From the NCBI RefSeq assembly GCF_023078275.1, contig NC_062987.1:19453772-19517771 (forward strand): a stretch of DNA of 64,000 nt. Reading direction: 5' to 3'. This document shows positions 25,401 to 33,714 of the stretch, piece by piece. A model generated the notes under the pieces. The model was not told the origin of the DNA, searched no databases, and was given only the letters and a program-made list of their open reading frames with translations. Source of the DNA: Leguminivora glycinivorella. Lineage: Eukaryota > Arthropoda > Insecta > Lepidoptera > Tortricidae. Position 1 is the first letter of the stretch; the number at the start of each line of letters is the position of its first letter. Position numbers and translations under genes: made by a program.

Positions 25401-28400
25401 ATTTTGAGTCGTCCTTGGTATTCAAAACGCTTCGAAAACAATTATGTCACCGTCCAGTATAAGAGAGCTCCCTTATTACAAGTGACAACAGTCATACAAA
25501 TCTGTTGGTCCGATAGGTCACGTTAAACTGGTCAAGTCGGTAGCTCAAGTAATAGCATCGAAACTATCGAATGTCGAAACGAAAATCGCGCGCCATTTTG
25601 ACGAGATGCTTGGATCACAACGACGCAATATGTATGAAAGCTTGCGGCGCTTAAGACTGTTTTCTTTCGAGTCACGTGTAACGTATTTTGGCGAGGCAAA
25701 TTTTGAGGTATAGCGCGTGTCTGTCTCACTCACTCTTACGGTAAACCTAACTAACTGTTTCACTTTGAAAGGATTTTTGAAGTAATGTTGGTAATGTGAC
25801 ATTGTCGCGATGAGGTCTTCCGGTACAAAGCGATTTCCGGTACAAATCTATCGGTGGACCTTTTGTCTCGGCAATAAAGTTTGTAGTTCGGTGACAGCCT
25901 TTGAGGCTTGAGGAGCGCGAGGCGCGCGTGTGACAGATGAGTTTTTGAATGATTTGAAGTTTATGTGTATTTGTGTGGCATGAGGTGTTTGTGTAGTGTC
26001 GACTCTAGCGAGGGAGTTTGAGAACCGCGAGGCGCGCGTGTGACAATGAGTTTTTGAATGATTTGTGTGGCATGAGGTGTTTGTGTTGTAAGACTTGCGC
26101 GCGAGGTTATGAGTTTTTACTCATTTTTGAGGTGAGGTGAGTTGAGGTGTGATGTAATACATTTTTTCCGTGTGAAGTGCTGCGACAAATCAACAATATG
26201 AGTGGTACAAATGAGGTGCCTCATGAGTGAGGAACTCAACACTACCGTCGAGTCGCTTGTCTGTCGATATTCTACCGGATACATTCTGGGGAGTGCGCTC
26301 AAGAACTGCACGACCTAATTCCTCCTTCTCCTTTCCATCTTCGGACGTCCAGGCGAGGGGAACGAATGCACCCGTATGTGGTTAGTGTTCCATTTATCCG
26401 CACAAAGCGATTTGCCTCATCCTTTGTAATGCGGACTGCAAAGGAGTGGAATGCGCTCCCAGCATCGGTGTTCCCAGAGAAATACGACCTCGGTCTCTTT
26501 AAACGTAGAGTGAATAGGCTATTACTGAATCGGTGAGCTCCATCTTAGACTCTGTCTTCACTTCCCATCAGGTGTGAATAGGGTCAATCGCCGATCAGTC
26601 CATAATAAAAAAAAAAAAAAAAAAAAAACTATAATATATTTCAATTAATTAGGTACTGATTACAATATGACTTGACTAAAACGGCTATGGAAGTCGTGGT
26701 TGTGGTAGCAAAGATGATGAAAGAGTGAATTGCAATATTTGAGCTGTTAAAAAGGTTGGTTAAGTTTTAAGTGCCTCATTGGCCGCACTACATCGTATGT
26801 GGTGCGCTCCTATTGGCTCTAGATAAATCTTACGGTAGTTCCGTAAGATTTATCTAGAGCCAAGCCGAGCGATAAGTAAGTTCTATACAAATAAAAAGGT
26901 TGCGTTCGCAACATCTGTATCCACTTTTTCGCTTCTCTGCCATGCGTCCCGTGATTATGAGCTTCACCAGACTATCTGGTACTGTTCTGCTCACAACTTA
27001 TAGCTAGGTTCAATAGGTGTTCAAGAGTCAAGGGCTTGGAAAAGGAGACGCGAATTTACCAATATTCCACCTCGGAGTTGCATGGCAAAGTTGTCAAAGT
27101 GCCTTGACCTATTTTAGAAAAAAAGTTGTCTCTTTACAACTTCTACCTAAGGTCACTAGCCTAACCTGAGTGACAATCATTGACGCCACGTGGCGATTGA
27201 AATGCGGCATTATTTTCATTAGAGATTAACATGAGTTCTTAGAAATCAATCCAGTGTTGTGTAGAAAATTGAATGGATGGTGTCCGGTTGTTACGTTCAT
27301 TTGTCTTCGTATTTTTCTGGGTATTAAGATAGTACTTGCGAACAAATGCGGCATGAGAAGGAAAATAAACTATGCCGTTGTCATCGGCATACTGTTACAC
27401 TGGAAAAGTTCTTTAGCGTGAATTTCTTTACGCTATTGTTAAGCGAAAATATTCACCTAATTATTTAATTTTTTATTTTATTTTTAAGGTCGCGTAAATT
27501 TATTAAAAAACCGTTTTTTAATTTCATAGTTGCTCGTCAGTTGTCTATATTCACGAGACTCCCATAGTTAAACTTAGCTTAAGTTGTCATCATCGATTTT
27601 GATCTGGATCGTGCAATTTACGTCTATGATTTTTTTTATTTATTTATTCAAACCACGGAAGTATAACTAAAGCATGGAAGCCAAGCTAAAATAAGAGCAC
27701 GGTGACATGAATCTTACGCACAACACACTATTACGTTTTGTTTATGAGCAAATGCGACAAAAATCCGGAACTTCTTTCGTTTTCCCGAAGGTGGTCACTA
27801 AACGATTGTCAAGTGGTTGCCTTTTAGTAGTTACAATACGGCTAAATTAAATATGTGTTTATCTTTCACAGTCGGTGTCCACCTTTGACAACTGTACATA
27901 GTCGTATTATATTAAGTCAAATATCTCGGCGGTCATCTGGCCGATTTTTAATTATATTGTGTTTATTCCTAATAGATAGTTGATTAACCTACTATGTTAC
28001 TATTTGTGATGTGTTCAAGTTCCTTATGTGACTGTGGCCTGTGTGATTAAGGACTGTAATTCACGTACATGGTGAAAAGAAAACTGCCAGGAACATGTAA
28101 CCTTTCATTAGTGAATTTCGTTCAATTATTGATAATATTATTTGTAGGATCTAAACGAAACATAAAAAACGATATTGACAGTTTATATATAACTAATGCC
28201 GTATTAAATTCTGCATAGTTTTATTCATGTTTTTTCGATATTTCTTCAAACTGTTTTTAGGTTATGTTTATATGATAGTGATGTGTAAATTGTGTAATTT
28301 TTATCGAATTCAGGGATAATAACCCTATCGACATTCATTCAATAAAAAGGACATGAATGTTTATTGGTAGGCATTACGGACCTGGTAATGTAACAGGTCT

Positions 28401-31400
28401 AGCGAATTCAACCATTAATATTTTTTAGTTATTCCAGATATTCTCATAGATGATTAAAAGAAACTAAAAATAGTTGAAACTATTGAAATAATAAATTATG
28501 TCACCTACACTGCCGTTTGTTTTATTTTCCATTTGGTAGGGAGGATATTATTGAGGTAAGTAGATTCTGAGTGGTGGACTTCACATGAGATAGATGCTAA
28601 ATAAAAGCATTTTACTTAGGTCTTTGCGTAAAGAGAAGAGAAGAATTTATTGATTTCTCATATACTCGTATTTTTTACACATACTATTTAGGCCGATATT
28701 GCACTATCATAGAAATCACATGATCACAGACAACATGCCGTCCTTTTTCTTCGCGTTAAAGAAGAAGGGATGGATGGATATATGTCACATCTATGATGAA
28801 ATATATATGATAATGTGATATGGGCCTTAGTAAGAGAAGAATAATGAGCGGTTATGTAGGTATTGATTACAAAACAAACCATTTATTTGCAATCCGTAGG
28901 TATGGTTAGATTGGTTAGCCAAGAATACAGTATGAATATGTGACTTTCATGGTCAAAAAGCCATAATAATCCTAATGAAATATTTATAATAGATATTGTA
29001 TGTTTTCGTTACTTTTATATTATTTTTAAGGTGAGAACATGAGTAAGCGTGTATATCGATAATAGAATCGACAAAGTAACATCCCTAGCAAAACAAGAAC
29101 CTACTGACCACCTACCACAAAGAGAAATAACTAGCATATATCCATCCCTTTTCAATACATTATCTAATTCATAAAGAAGTCAAGGATGAGTATATGCATT
29201 TCACAAACTTTGTTATTAGGGAGGCTTGATTCAAACAATAAGCTGTGAACATACTAACCTTGCACAAATTACTCCCATTAGACACCTAGATTACAGGTTA
29301 GACACTGGTAGATAAGCTATCGGCAATAGAAACAAACAAAAGATCGCTCGCGTGTAAATAAAAGAGAGCGAGTTATTTATAGTTCATCGCTCGGCGACGA
29401 ACTATAACTCGCTGCGCTATCATTGCGTCTCTTATTTACACGGGAGTGACTATCTTTCCTTCTTTTCTATCGCCAATAGCTCATCACTTAAGCCCCATTT
29501 AGATGGTACGAGTTTCTCGCCCGTCTTGGTCGAGAAACTCGTATGACATTATCGTATGCGATAATCGCCTGGCGAGTATCGTACCAAAACGTTTACATTA
29601 GTGCGAGAAATAAAAACTCGCATACGAGTATCGTATGCGAGACTCGCCAGGCGAAATAGTTTAGACGGAGAGCAGAATTTTCGGGAGATATTTCCATAAC
29701 ATTTCTCGACTCGTCTAAACCGGTTCTCGTATGACATTTTTTCTCGAACGTGCGATTATCGCACGAATCGGAGCGAACCGATTTTCATACGAGTTTTGCC
29801 TGTCAACTTGCGTGCTTAGTTGCTAATTAATTAATTATAAACACATATATTATATGCTTTTTTATAATATTGGGTATAATTTACATTGGATTTATTTGAA
29901 TTTAAGTTGAATAGTACCCAATAATATTAAAAACACTATAAATGATTTATGAAGGTCTCAATAATATACAATAGGGAAAATAATGAATTCGACCGTACGT
30001 AGCGTTACCTAGCTAATAAAATCTTGGTTGCGATACTTGCGATTATTATTAAACAAAGAATATAAATACCATTTTTTTTTAATCATAGTAGGCATTTTGC
30101 CCCATAGATATATGGGTAAAATGTCAGTAGGTAAACATTAACTGTATAATATTAATAAGCCGAATTTATTTTTGGTTTTAGCAGTTACTGAGAGGCAGCT
30201 ATAAATATAAAAACACCATGTTTTACATGATTTCCACTGAATTAATTTCGACTGAGTAGCGTATAAACTCGTATACGATTCTCGCATATGTGTTTTGTTT
30301 ACACGGAGACATACAAATATCAAAGGCGAGGCGATTATCGCCCCCTCTCGTGCGATATCGCACGCATAGTTTACATGATACGATATTTTTTCTCGTACTT
30401 CGATAATCGTACGTTCGAGGCGAGAAACTCGTACCATCTAAATGGGGCTTTACTCGTTTTTAGTGGGACTAATGCCATAATCTCAAACCGCTATAAGCGT
30501 TTTCTTACATTCCAGCGTGCGCAAAACTCTACGGCTACTGGATAGTAATAAACTATCGCGAGGCCTACGGCATGTTCGCCTGTAACGGCCTCCTCTTCAA
30601 CCACGAGAGTCCCAGGCGAGGCGAGAATTTCGTCACGAGAAAAATCACGCGAGGCGTCGCGAAAATAACTCTAGGACTCATGGAGTATATCGAGCTTGGG
30701 AATTTAGACTGTAAGAGGGATTGGGGACATGCCAAGGATTATGTCGAGGTAACTATTGGTTTCCTTAAAATATACCTTTAGGGGTAGGTCTCTTTAACCA
30801 CGAGAGTCCCAGGCGAGGCGAGAATTTCGTCACAAGAAAAATCACTCGAGGCGTCGTTAAAATTACTCTAGGACTCATGGAGTATATCGAGCTTGGGAAT
30901 TTGGACTGCAAGAGAGATTGGGGACATGCTAAGGATTATGTTGAGGTGATTATATTAGTTTTTTTCTATACAACCTATGGATCTCTTGAACCACGCCTCT
31001 CCTAGGACTTGCCTAGGCTTGCCTAGGCTAGGCTAGAATTTTGTCACGAGAAATATCACTCGAGGGGTTGCTAAGAGAAGTATGGACTTATGGAGTATAT
31101 AGAACTCGAAATTTGAACTATTTGGAAGTAAGTAAATATTGGAGACGTATTGGAGGCATGCTAAAAATTATGTCGAGGTAATCATTAGTTTCTTTAAAAT
31201 GAGAATTTTCATTAATTCCGATTTCGCTAATCTATGTAAATAATATACGTAACTAAAAATAGCGGAAGCGATAATAATGTAAAGAACTCGTCAACTTATC
31301 GCCACTGATAACCATAACAATTATGGAAACCAAAATACGTGGTGTAACGCACGTTTCATATAAACATAGGGTATACACAGTTTCACTGGAGTTTTAAGTT

Positions 31401-33412
31401 TCATATATTTTCAATCAGTTTTTAGTGTCATGACTTGTTGACGATTCCGACAACGTCAAGGTTTGGAAAGAGAATTTGCCCATAAGCCCTACATTTTTCA
31501 AATTTGCCGCCTCTTTTTAGTGCCAAGATTTGGTTGACTGTCTATTATGTTTGTTTAATTCGTATAACTATTATATTTTTGTTTTATTGTATTTTATTAT
31601 TTTTCGCTTTCTCTCACAGTCCTCCTATTTCCAGGCAATGTGGCTAATGCTGCAACAAGACGAGCCCGAAGACTTCGTAGTAGCGACAGGCGAGACGCAC
31701 AGCGTCCGAGAATTCGTCGAGAAAGCGTTTGCGGTGGTCGGACGAACTGTTGTATGGCGCGGTAGCGGCGTTGATGAAACAGGGCACGACGCTAGCACCG
31801 ATCAGCTGCTGATCAAAGTCAATCCTAAGTATTTCAGGCCTACTGAAGTGGTGAGTAACCTTAATCCTTCATAATTTTGAATTTTTTAAAGGAACAGGGT
31901 TAAATTTTGCATAACCCGACGAAAGTTTCGCAGTAGCCACCAAAATGGGGCACTATGCTAACACCGATCAGGGTGATCAAGGTGAAACCTAAGTATTTCA
32001 GGGGGGTTACCATGACGTACTAAAGCCGTTCAGTTTAGGTTGAGAGAGAGGGACGGAGCTATGTAACTGCTATAGTTGTGTCCCTTTCTCTCTAAACTGA
32101 ACGCTGTTCATGGTAACCCTCCAGGATAGTTATTTTCCTTGTTCTGAACGCTGTTTTAAAGGTTTAGGGTCAATTTTTGAAAAAGAATGACTGAAACTCG
32201 TAATAACATAACGCTGCTATCTGTCACTACTTATTTCGTTGACTTCGTTTCGTTTTCTGTCATCCTCTTAATTATAAAAAGCGCTACTTAAACTTGAGAA
32301 GCATGTTCTCTACCTAACCCCTTCCGGGAATACTATGTATGTTGAAATAAAAAATTACGATACAAGTGCGGAAAAAAGGAAGTTCGTAACGAGTGGCGAT
32401 AAATTAAAACACGACGGGAGTGTTTTAGATCGACACGAGTTCCGAATTTCCTTTTCGCACGTGTATCGTACGACGTTTTTCAGTACAGATGGCCCTCTGA
32501 AGTTTCAACCTGACAAAAAATCAACCACTGCACCAGTGCGGGCAAAAAGCACCATCTGTATAGGTAGTTTCAACTCAGTTGAGGCCACGCACACTATAAC
32601 ACTGTCATGTAAAGACAACGAGATTTTGAAATTAGTGTTCTTACCGTGTACCGACTGCAGATTCAACAGTGAATTGCAAGAAAGACCAAAAAGTTTCTAT
32701 TAACTATTTTGTTAAGAATTACGTCTATAGAACAATTTTCAAACAAAACAGAAAATAAAATATCTCGTATGTGATTAATTAATTGTCAGATTATGATTGT
32801 AACATTAATCGTAGAAATCAAAGATAATATGTAATAGATTGCCTTATTTTATCATCGTAGCTGTTAAAATGGTGTTTACCTATTTTTTCATTACTTATTA
32901 GCAGACATAGAAGTCGCGGTAGCAATAACGTCAATTAACATAGGGACATCCTTCCGATATAAAATATATCGATAGCTGAATACTTATTTGGAAGTGAAAT
33001 TTCATAATGAGCTATAAAGTTCACCGGATAATACCATTACTGCTTTTAATACCATTAATGATAAGTATATCAATAAATAATAATGTTTTTCAAAAATATA
33101 TTAATTGGTTTTTTTACATTCACTCACTCATTTCATTCATTTTTTTGCAATCAGTACTAATCTTCATTTAGCTGTGTGTGTTATCATTCACTTCAACCTC
33201 CGTGGAATTACCTATACTGAAATTTGACCACAATCTTACCTTTCTTTCTCAATGTCTAAAGTTTTTCAATTTGATCCCAGGACCTTCTCCTCGGCGACGC
33301 GTCCAAGGCTAAAGCCAAACTAGGCTGGTCCCCTCGCGTCTCCTTCCAAGAGTTGGTTCAGGACATGGTGCAAGCGGACCTGGCCCTCATGAGCAAGGAC
33401 CCGGAGGCGTAG
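7352..33412 (+). CDS. Gmd: GDP-mannose 4,6-dehydratase (GMD), seven-exon gene
   Basis: GMD converts GDP-D-mannose to GDP-4-keto-6-deoxymannose using NADP, the first step of cytosolic GDP-fucose synthesis. The joined exons 7352-7420, 13629-13823, 19084-19164, 19845-20004, 30516-30748, 31636-1 (31635)-31850 and 33281-33412 give 361 aa with every phase matching and GT/AG at every junction. The Rossmann motif G19xxG22xxG25 spans the exon 1/2 junction. The short-chain dehydrogenase residues T144, E146 (STSE) and Y168xxxK172 are all present. Family signatures FNHESPRRGENFVTRKI, DWGHAKDYVEAMW, ATGETHSVREFVE and YFRPTEVD follow in order. The length matches animal GMD (about 370 aa). Introns are 0.7-10.5 kb and are full of transposons and copies of GMD's own exons. 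Identity is secure; exon borders were read by eye. Confidence 0.96.
8229..8892 (-). mobile_element. MITE family C, copy in intron 1
   Basis: The ends are TATAGGTAATTCC and (complement) TATAGGTAGTTTCAAC. The 664-bp sequence is almost identical to 32559-33216 in the opposite orientation. TATA at the ends suggests a TA target site as in Tc1/mariner-like elements, but the superfamily is not certain. No transposase. Confidence 0.75.
9217..9512. repeat. Fold-back MITE (family B, copy 2)
   Basis: Ends GGCCATTTTCAGT and ATAAAATGGCC with a central palindrome (cattccgttaccat..atggtggtaacggaatgg). Related to 1876-2207. Sits in GMD intron 1. Confidence 0.65.
9607..10610. repeat. 1-kb fold-back with a tRNA-like insert in its loop
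   Basis: Arms 9607-10017 and 10188-10610 are imperfect reverse complements over about 400 bp (tracts catcaaccctcccc, gaaaatgcggttttt, tagtgaatgttaagttttc). The roughly 170-bp loop carries, on the minus strand, a tRNA-like run GGTAGAGCCCTGGAG...GAGTTCAAGTCCC (10010-10075). The frames in the arms are mirror images of each other and not genes. Confidence 0.8.
11160..11580 (-). mobile_element. RTE-type LINE, C-terminal fragment
   Basis: On the minus strand the frame reads MHPDRWANIATKWVPTKKRG then GRPRQRWRDDLDDF, with the preceding WAGHV block in another segment. This is the usual C-terminal tail after the reverse transcriptase of RTE-like and related LINEs. Heavily 5'-truncated. Confidence 0.75.
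11761..12839. repeat. Palindromic pair of CCGGCCAAG-family repeats (A-B-A'-B')
   Basis: Part A (11761-about 11920, ttagggttccgtagtcaact to gtgcaaaaataaa) is followed by B (about 11921-12300), then by the exact complements of A (about 12301-12458) and B (about 12459-12839). The full-length family member seen at 16753-17326 is A followed by B'. So one copy in minus orientation sits precisely between the two halves of another in plus orientation. The mirrored frames at 12147-12329 and 12301-12612 encode the same peptide, so the two arms are essentially identical. Confidence 0.85.
13321..13566 (-). repeat. Dispersed retroposon fragment upstream of GMD exon 2
   Basis: Contains gcaaacgagcagacaggtcgcctgatggtaagcgatcac and gggtgtacgctcttttcttgaagg, also found at 54945-55050. 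A sister block (ccgcctgatagaaagcgg, ggacgcctgcaactca) lies at 13225-13318 and at 39785-39893. These are common lepidopteran interspersed repeats. It ends about 60 bp before exon 2. Confidence 0.55.
13629..13823 (+). CDS. Gmd: GMD exon 2
   Basis: 65 codons from DGSYLAEFLIEKGYTVHGIL to the end CLISIIVK, between acceptor acccccag and donor AAG|gtgagt. It completes the Rossmann loop and carries the RRSSSFNT segment after the second beta strand. It is followed at once by two decayed copies of its own 3' half. Confidence 0.95.
13868..14006 (+). pseudogene. Tandem copy of GMD exon 2, 3' part (copy 1)
   Basis: The copy runs from ccttcaatactgg to a preserved donor (gtcaag|gtaagg) and is preceded by ctccctcttttag, an acceptor-like sequence. 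An insertion near 13895 breaks the frame. After it, about 30 codons are open again and read ERLAYHTGG...YGDLTDTTCLIGIIVK, very close to the real exon. It is a partial tandem duplication of exon 3' end plus donor plus the start of the intron, about 175 bp downstream of the original. Confidence 0.85.
14060..14168 (+). pseudogene. Tandem copy of GMD exon 2, 3' part (copy 2, decayed)
   Basis: Again preceded by tctccctctaacttttagcg. It matches the exon from ccttcaatactgg through catgcattta, then fades near 14160 without a donor. It is more diverged than copy 1, so it is probably older or the terminal, truncated unit of the array. Confidence 0.75.
14652..15432 (-). mobile_element. RTE-type LINE, 5'-truncated, with 19-bp target duplication
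   Basis: The 216-codon minus-strand frame (15336-14686) has the blocks FKYLGSLVQCDGDIDRDVKN, MYGSECWALK, RMLRWMCGVTRMDKI and LAWYGHVMRRD, the region after the catalytic fingers in RTE/BovB-like reverse transcriptases. The 3' end is a (TGA/ATG)n tract. The sequence GATAACGTTAAGCCACCAT is duplicated at 14633-14651 and 15440-15458, a clear target duplication. Confidence 0.9.
16169..16283. mobile_element. Short PIF/Harbinger-like MITE
   Basis: 115 bp with ends AGCCTCCGCCACGCCCACAC and its near complement GTGTGGTGGAGGCT, TTA on both sides (16166-16168, 16284-16286). A longer relative (about 38880-39117) shares the GTGTGGCGGAGGCTTTA end. Confidence 0.75.
16753..17326 (+). repeat. CCGGCCAAG-family dispersed repeat, full copy
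   Basis: Runs from ttagggttccgtagtcaact through a (TCCG)n microsatellite (16801-16858) and caatcacgccaacaaagtgc to acgctcttggccggttttt. Other members are at 11761-12839 (palindromic pair), 39920-40275 (internally deleted) and 46056-46586 (minus). The family is very common in Lepidoptera; its class is unknown to me. Confidence 0.8.
17465..17725 (+). repeat. Dispersed repeat (gacgggctgttataagtttg family)
   Basis: Contains cgacgggctgttataagtttgacgtgtc, a (TGTC)n tract, gtagctcccgaacggat and tctactatgtcgcggtcggggg. Members also lie at 16076-16145 (minus, partial), 19190-19400 (plus) and 19493-19710 (minus). The last two form an inverted repeat around a spacer of about 90 bp. Confidence 0.7.
18000..18080. 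repeat. Perfect short hairpin
   Basis: gtgtgcgtagccaaacgcttcacg and cgtgaagcgtttgtgcagtcggctacgcacac pair around attcgtgagcgttt. It is a small fold-back in GMD intron 2, probably the remnant of a MITE. Confidence 0.65.
18640..18785 (-). mobile_element. LINE C-terminal fragment
   Basis: The minus strand reads RWVDDIRKIVGHNWMRLAQD then RDKWRTRREAYA, a typical post-reverse-transcriptase tail of RTE/Jockey-like LINEs. Upstream (18110-18620) is another retroposed-looking block of unknown class. Confidence 0.7.
19017..19072. repeat. Fold-back repeat arm abutting GMD exon 3 acceptor
   Basis: taaattcattatacgcgatttaatccgtttccatagttttatt is the same sequence as the right arm at 1641-1692. It ends about 12 bp before the exon 3 AG at 19082-19083, so the branch point region of the intron probably lies inside it. 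Confidence 0.75.
19084..19164 (+). CDS. Gmd: GMD exon 3
   Basis: 27 codons, TRPKEIYNLGAQSHVKVSFE then LSEYTAQ, between acceptor ttctgtttcag and donor CAG|gtgagt, phase 0 on both sides. The NLGAQSHVKVSF segment is a strongly conserved GMD block. The sequence ending about 12 bp upstream of the exon is a fold-back repeat arm. Confidence 0.95.
19845..20004 (+). CDS. Gmd: GMD exon 4 (active-site exon)
   Basis: VDALGTLRLLEAVRAAG through YQASTSELYGK to FYPRSPY, then one base of the next codon (phase 1), donor TATG|gtgagt. It carries catalytic T144, E146 and Y168. The Y168xxxK172 motif is split by the following 10.5-kb intron. Several partial copies of this exon follow within 1.8 kb. Confidence 0.95.
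20060..21745 (+). repeat. Tandem array of partial GMD exon 4 copies
   Basis: At least seven 5'-truncated copies of exon 4 follow the real exon, each with about 60 bp of intron. Approximate positions are 20075-20174, 20228-20323, 20391-20495, 20868-20972, 21039-21133, 21164-21245 (scrambled) and 21600-21724. Each begins where the exon reads gagacgcgaatc, fused to a common leader (gagttcagtat..gagtcgagggcttg), and most run to the donor tatg|gtgagt. The copy at about 20391-20495 is fully open with an intact donor. The first has a stop (gtctaag), and the fourth and seventh have lost the donor (tatgatgag). A 290-bp transposon-like block (20512-20803, 21249-21544) sits inside a higher-order repeat of about 740 bp. 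Confidence 0.9.
21984..22163. mobile_element. Short hAT-type MITE
   Basis: The 180-bp element starts TAGTGATGTG and ends CACATCAATA. The 8-bp duplication GCCCAACC flanks it exactly (21976-21983 and 22164-22171). An 8-bp duplication with TAGTG ends marks the hAT superfamily. The interior repeats ggaaactttcc several times. It has no coding frame. Confidence 0.85.
22193..22345. repeat. Fold-back MITE
   Basis: The ends tgtagtgcgaaaagggtttcc and its near complement before ctaccatgta pair over about 25 bp, and an inner pair (cgtatttgtcatgct / agcatgacacgttcgtacg) extends the hairpin. It lies just after the hAT MITE. A partial relative is at about 44797-44830. Confidence 0.6.
22380..26628 (+). mobile_element. 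Jockey/CR1-type LINE, 5'-truncated, split by a hAT element
   Basis: From about 22420 to 24043 an open frame encodes a reverse transcriptase: NKTSGPDGVPAIVL, SNYRPIAITS, VSLDISKAFDRVWHD, GVPQGSVLS and the catalytic GYADDSTV. Compared with related elements about 50 residues seem to be missing just after YADD (in-frame). The frame stops where a hAT element was inserted (24044-26244). It resumes at 26245 with the normal C-terminus, reading on from HRRRV as ACLSIFYRIHSGECAQELHD and ending near 26537, then a poly(A) run at about 26608-26628. The 5' end (endonuclease) is absent. It cannot be autonomous. Confidence 0.9.
24044..26244. mobile_element. hAT-type element nested in the LINE
   Basis: Ends TAGTGATGGG and (complement) TAGTGTTGAG, with the 8-bp target duplication CCGTCGAG on both sides (24036-24043 and 26245-26252). 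Removing it restores the LINE frame exactly. At 2201 bp it has no open frame longer than about 85 codons, so it is non-autonomous or decayed. Both ends carry many atgaggt/acctcat motifs, a subterminal repeat pattern usual for hAT transposase binding. Confidence 0.9.
26629..29312. other. Intron 4 sequence with one more exon 4 fragment
   Basis: A perfect 21-bp-arm hairpin (ggctctagataaatcttacgg / complement) lies at about 26816-26862. At 27037-27106 there is a further decayed copy of exon 4 (ggagacgcgaatttacc...ggcaaagttgtcaaagtgcc), 5 kb away from the main array. The rest is AT-rich intron in which I see nothing else. Confidence 0.6.
29313..29486. repeat. Fold-back element
   Basis: Outer arms gataagctatcggcaatag / ctatcgccaatagctcatc and inner arms cgtgtaaataa / ttatttacacg plus gagcgagtta..agttc / gaactataactcgct make a long imperfect hairpin. 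It abuts the Harbinger-like element that starts at 29491. Confidence 0.6.
29491..30449. mobile_element. PIF/Harbinger-like element, 959 bp
   Basis: About 30-bp terminal inverted repeats (AGCCCCATTTAGATGGTACG at the left, the complement at the right) and TTA on both sides (29488-29490, 30450-30452). The interior is full of cgtatacgag-type subterminal repeats. No transposase frame is seen. Its right end lies only 66 bp from GMD exon 5, so the branch point of that intron may sit in or next to it. Confidence 0.85.
30516..30748 (+). CDS. Gmd: GMD exon 5
   Basis: Starts in phase 1 after tcttacattccag, completing codon A169 and giving ACAKLYGYWIVINYREAYG, FNHESPRRGENFVTRKI and DWGHAKDYVE. Donor GAG|gtaact, phase 0. 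It carries the second half of the YxxxK motif (K172) and the substrate-binding NHESPRRGENF loop. Confidence 0.95.
30784..30948 (+). pseudogene. Partial copy of GMD exon 5 with open frame
   Basis: A 5'-truncated copy (from ctctttaaccacgag) that keeps the frame and the exon end GAG|gtgatt. Against the real exon I count nine changed codons, eight of them synonymous, the exception being Ala to Val. There is no good acceptor in the right phase directly upstream (a TAG follows the only candidate), so a spliced product is not obvious. The pattern of change argues against simple neutral decay. Confidence 0.85.
30983..31180 (+). pseudogene. Second, decayed copy of GMD exon 5
   Basis: Recognisable blocks are gaaccacg, gaattttgtcacgagaaatatcac, atggagtatata and catgctaaaaattatgtcgag|gtaatc. 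The reading frame is destroyed by insertions, including a cctaggctt-rich run, and by stops. It completes a three-member tandem series (real exon, open copy, decayed copy), each ending in the donor. Confidence 0.8.
31635..31850 (+). CDS. Gmd: GMD exon 6
   Basis: 72 codons from AMWLMLQQDEPEDFVVATGE through HSVREFVEKAF to NPKYFRPTEV, between acceptor ctatttccag and donor GTG|gtgagt, phase 0. ATGETHSVREF and YFRPTEV are conserved GMD blocks near the sugar-nucleotide site. Confidence 0.95.
31900..32002 (+). pseudogene. Decayed copy of GMD exon 6 fragments
   Basis: Blocks gtagccacc, ggggcac.a.gctaacaccgatcag.gtgatcaa.gt and cctaagtatttcagg follow in the same order as in exon 6, but with deletions and no frame. 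It lies 50-150 bp downstream of the real exon, the same relation as the copies of exons 2, 4 and 5. Confidence 0.7.
32008..32122. repeat. Short fold-back MITE
   Basis: Arms ggttaccatgacgtac..ccgttcagtttaggttgagagag and ctctctaaactgaacg..gttcatggtaacc pair over about 40 bp. It lies right after the decayed exon 6 copy. No coding frame. Confidence 0.7.
32559..33216 (+). mobile_element. MITE family C, copy in intron 6
   Basis: Near-identical, inverted relative to the copy at 8229-8892, with the same TATAGGTA ends. The frame of 122 codons beginning at 32335 only partly overlaps it and resembles no protein. Its right end is 64 bp from GMD exon 7. Confidence 0.75.
33281..33412 (+). CDS. Gmd: GMD exon 7 (C-terminus)
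   Basis: 43 codons and stop: DLLLGDASKAKAKLGWSPRV then SFQELVQDMVQADLALMSKD, ending PEA. The acceptor is ttgatcccag. The GDASKAKxxLGW block and the short end after LM..DP match the usual GMD C-terminus. The stop TAG is directly followed by gtactt, so a donor could lie right after the stop. Confidence 0.95.
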   Translation, partial: DLLLGDASKAKAKLGWSPRVSFQELVQDMVQADLALMSKDPEA

Positions 33413-33438
33413 GTACTTATATGTCTGTGCTGTATACA

Positions 33439-33678
33439 TCCATACTAATATTATAAATGGGAAAGTGTGTGTGTCTGTTTGTTTGTCCGTCTTTCACGGC
33501 AAAACGGAGCGACGAATTGACTTGATTTTAAGTAGAGATAGCTGAAGGGATGGAGAGTGACATAGGCTATTTGTCTCTTTCTAACCCCTCCACTTCCCTA
33601 AAATGGGGGGTGGAAGTTAGTATGGAACATTCGGCAATTTTAGAATTTAACACGAGCGAAGCCGCGGGCAAAAGCTAG
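33439..33678 (+). mobile_element. Lep1-like non-autonomous Helitron
   Basis: Starts TCCATACTAATATTATAAAT and ends GCGGGCAAAAGCTAG, inserted between A (33438) and T (33679). That matches the 5'-TC, 3'-CTAG, A/T target rule of Helitrons. Copies at 42688-42867 (complete by the same test) and 42988-about 43135 (3'-truncated). Confidence 0.75.
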
Positions 33679-33714
33679 TTATATTTTACTTCGACCAGCC
33701 AACCTTATTTTTAA

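Noticed and set aside
32335..32703. 122-codon frame considered as a gene in GMD intron 6
   Set aside because: Partly inside MITE family C, no motif, no splice signals.
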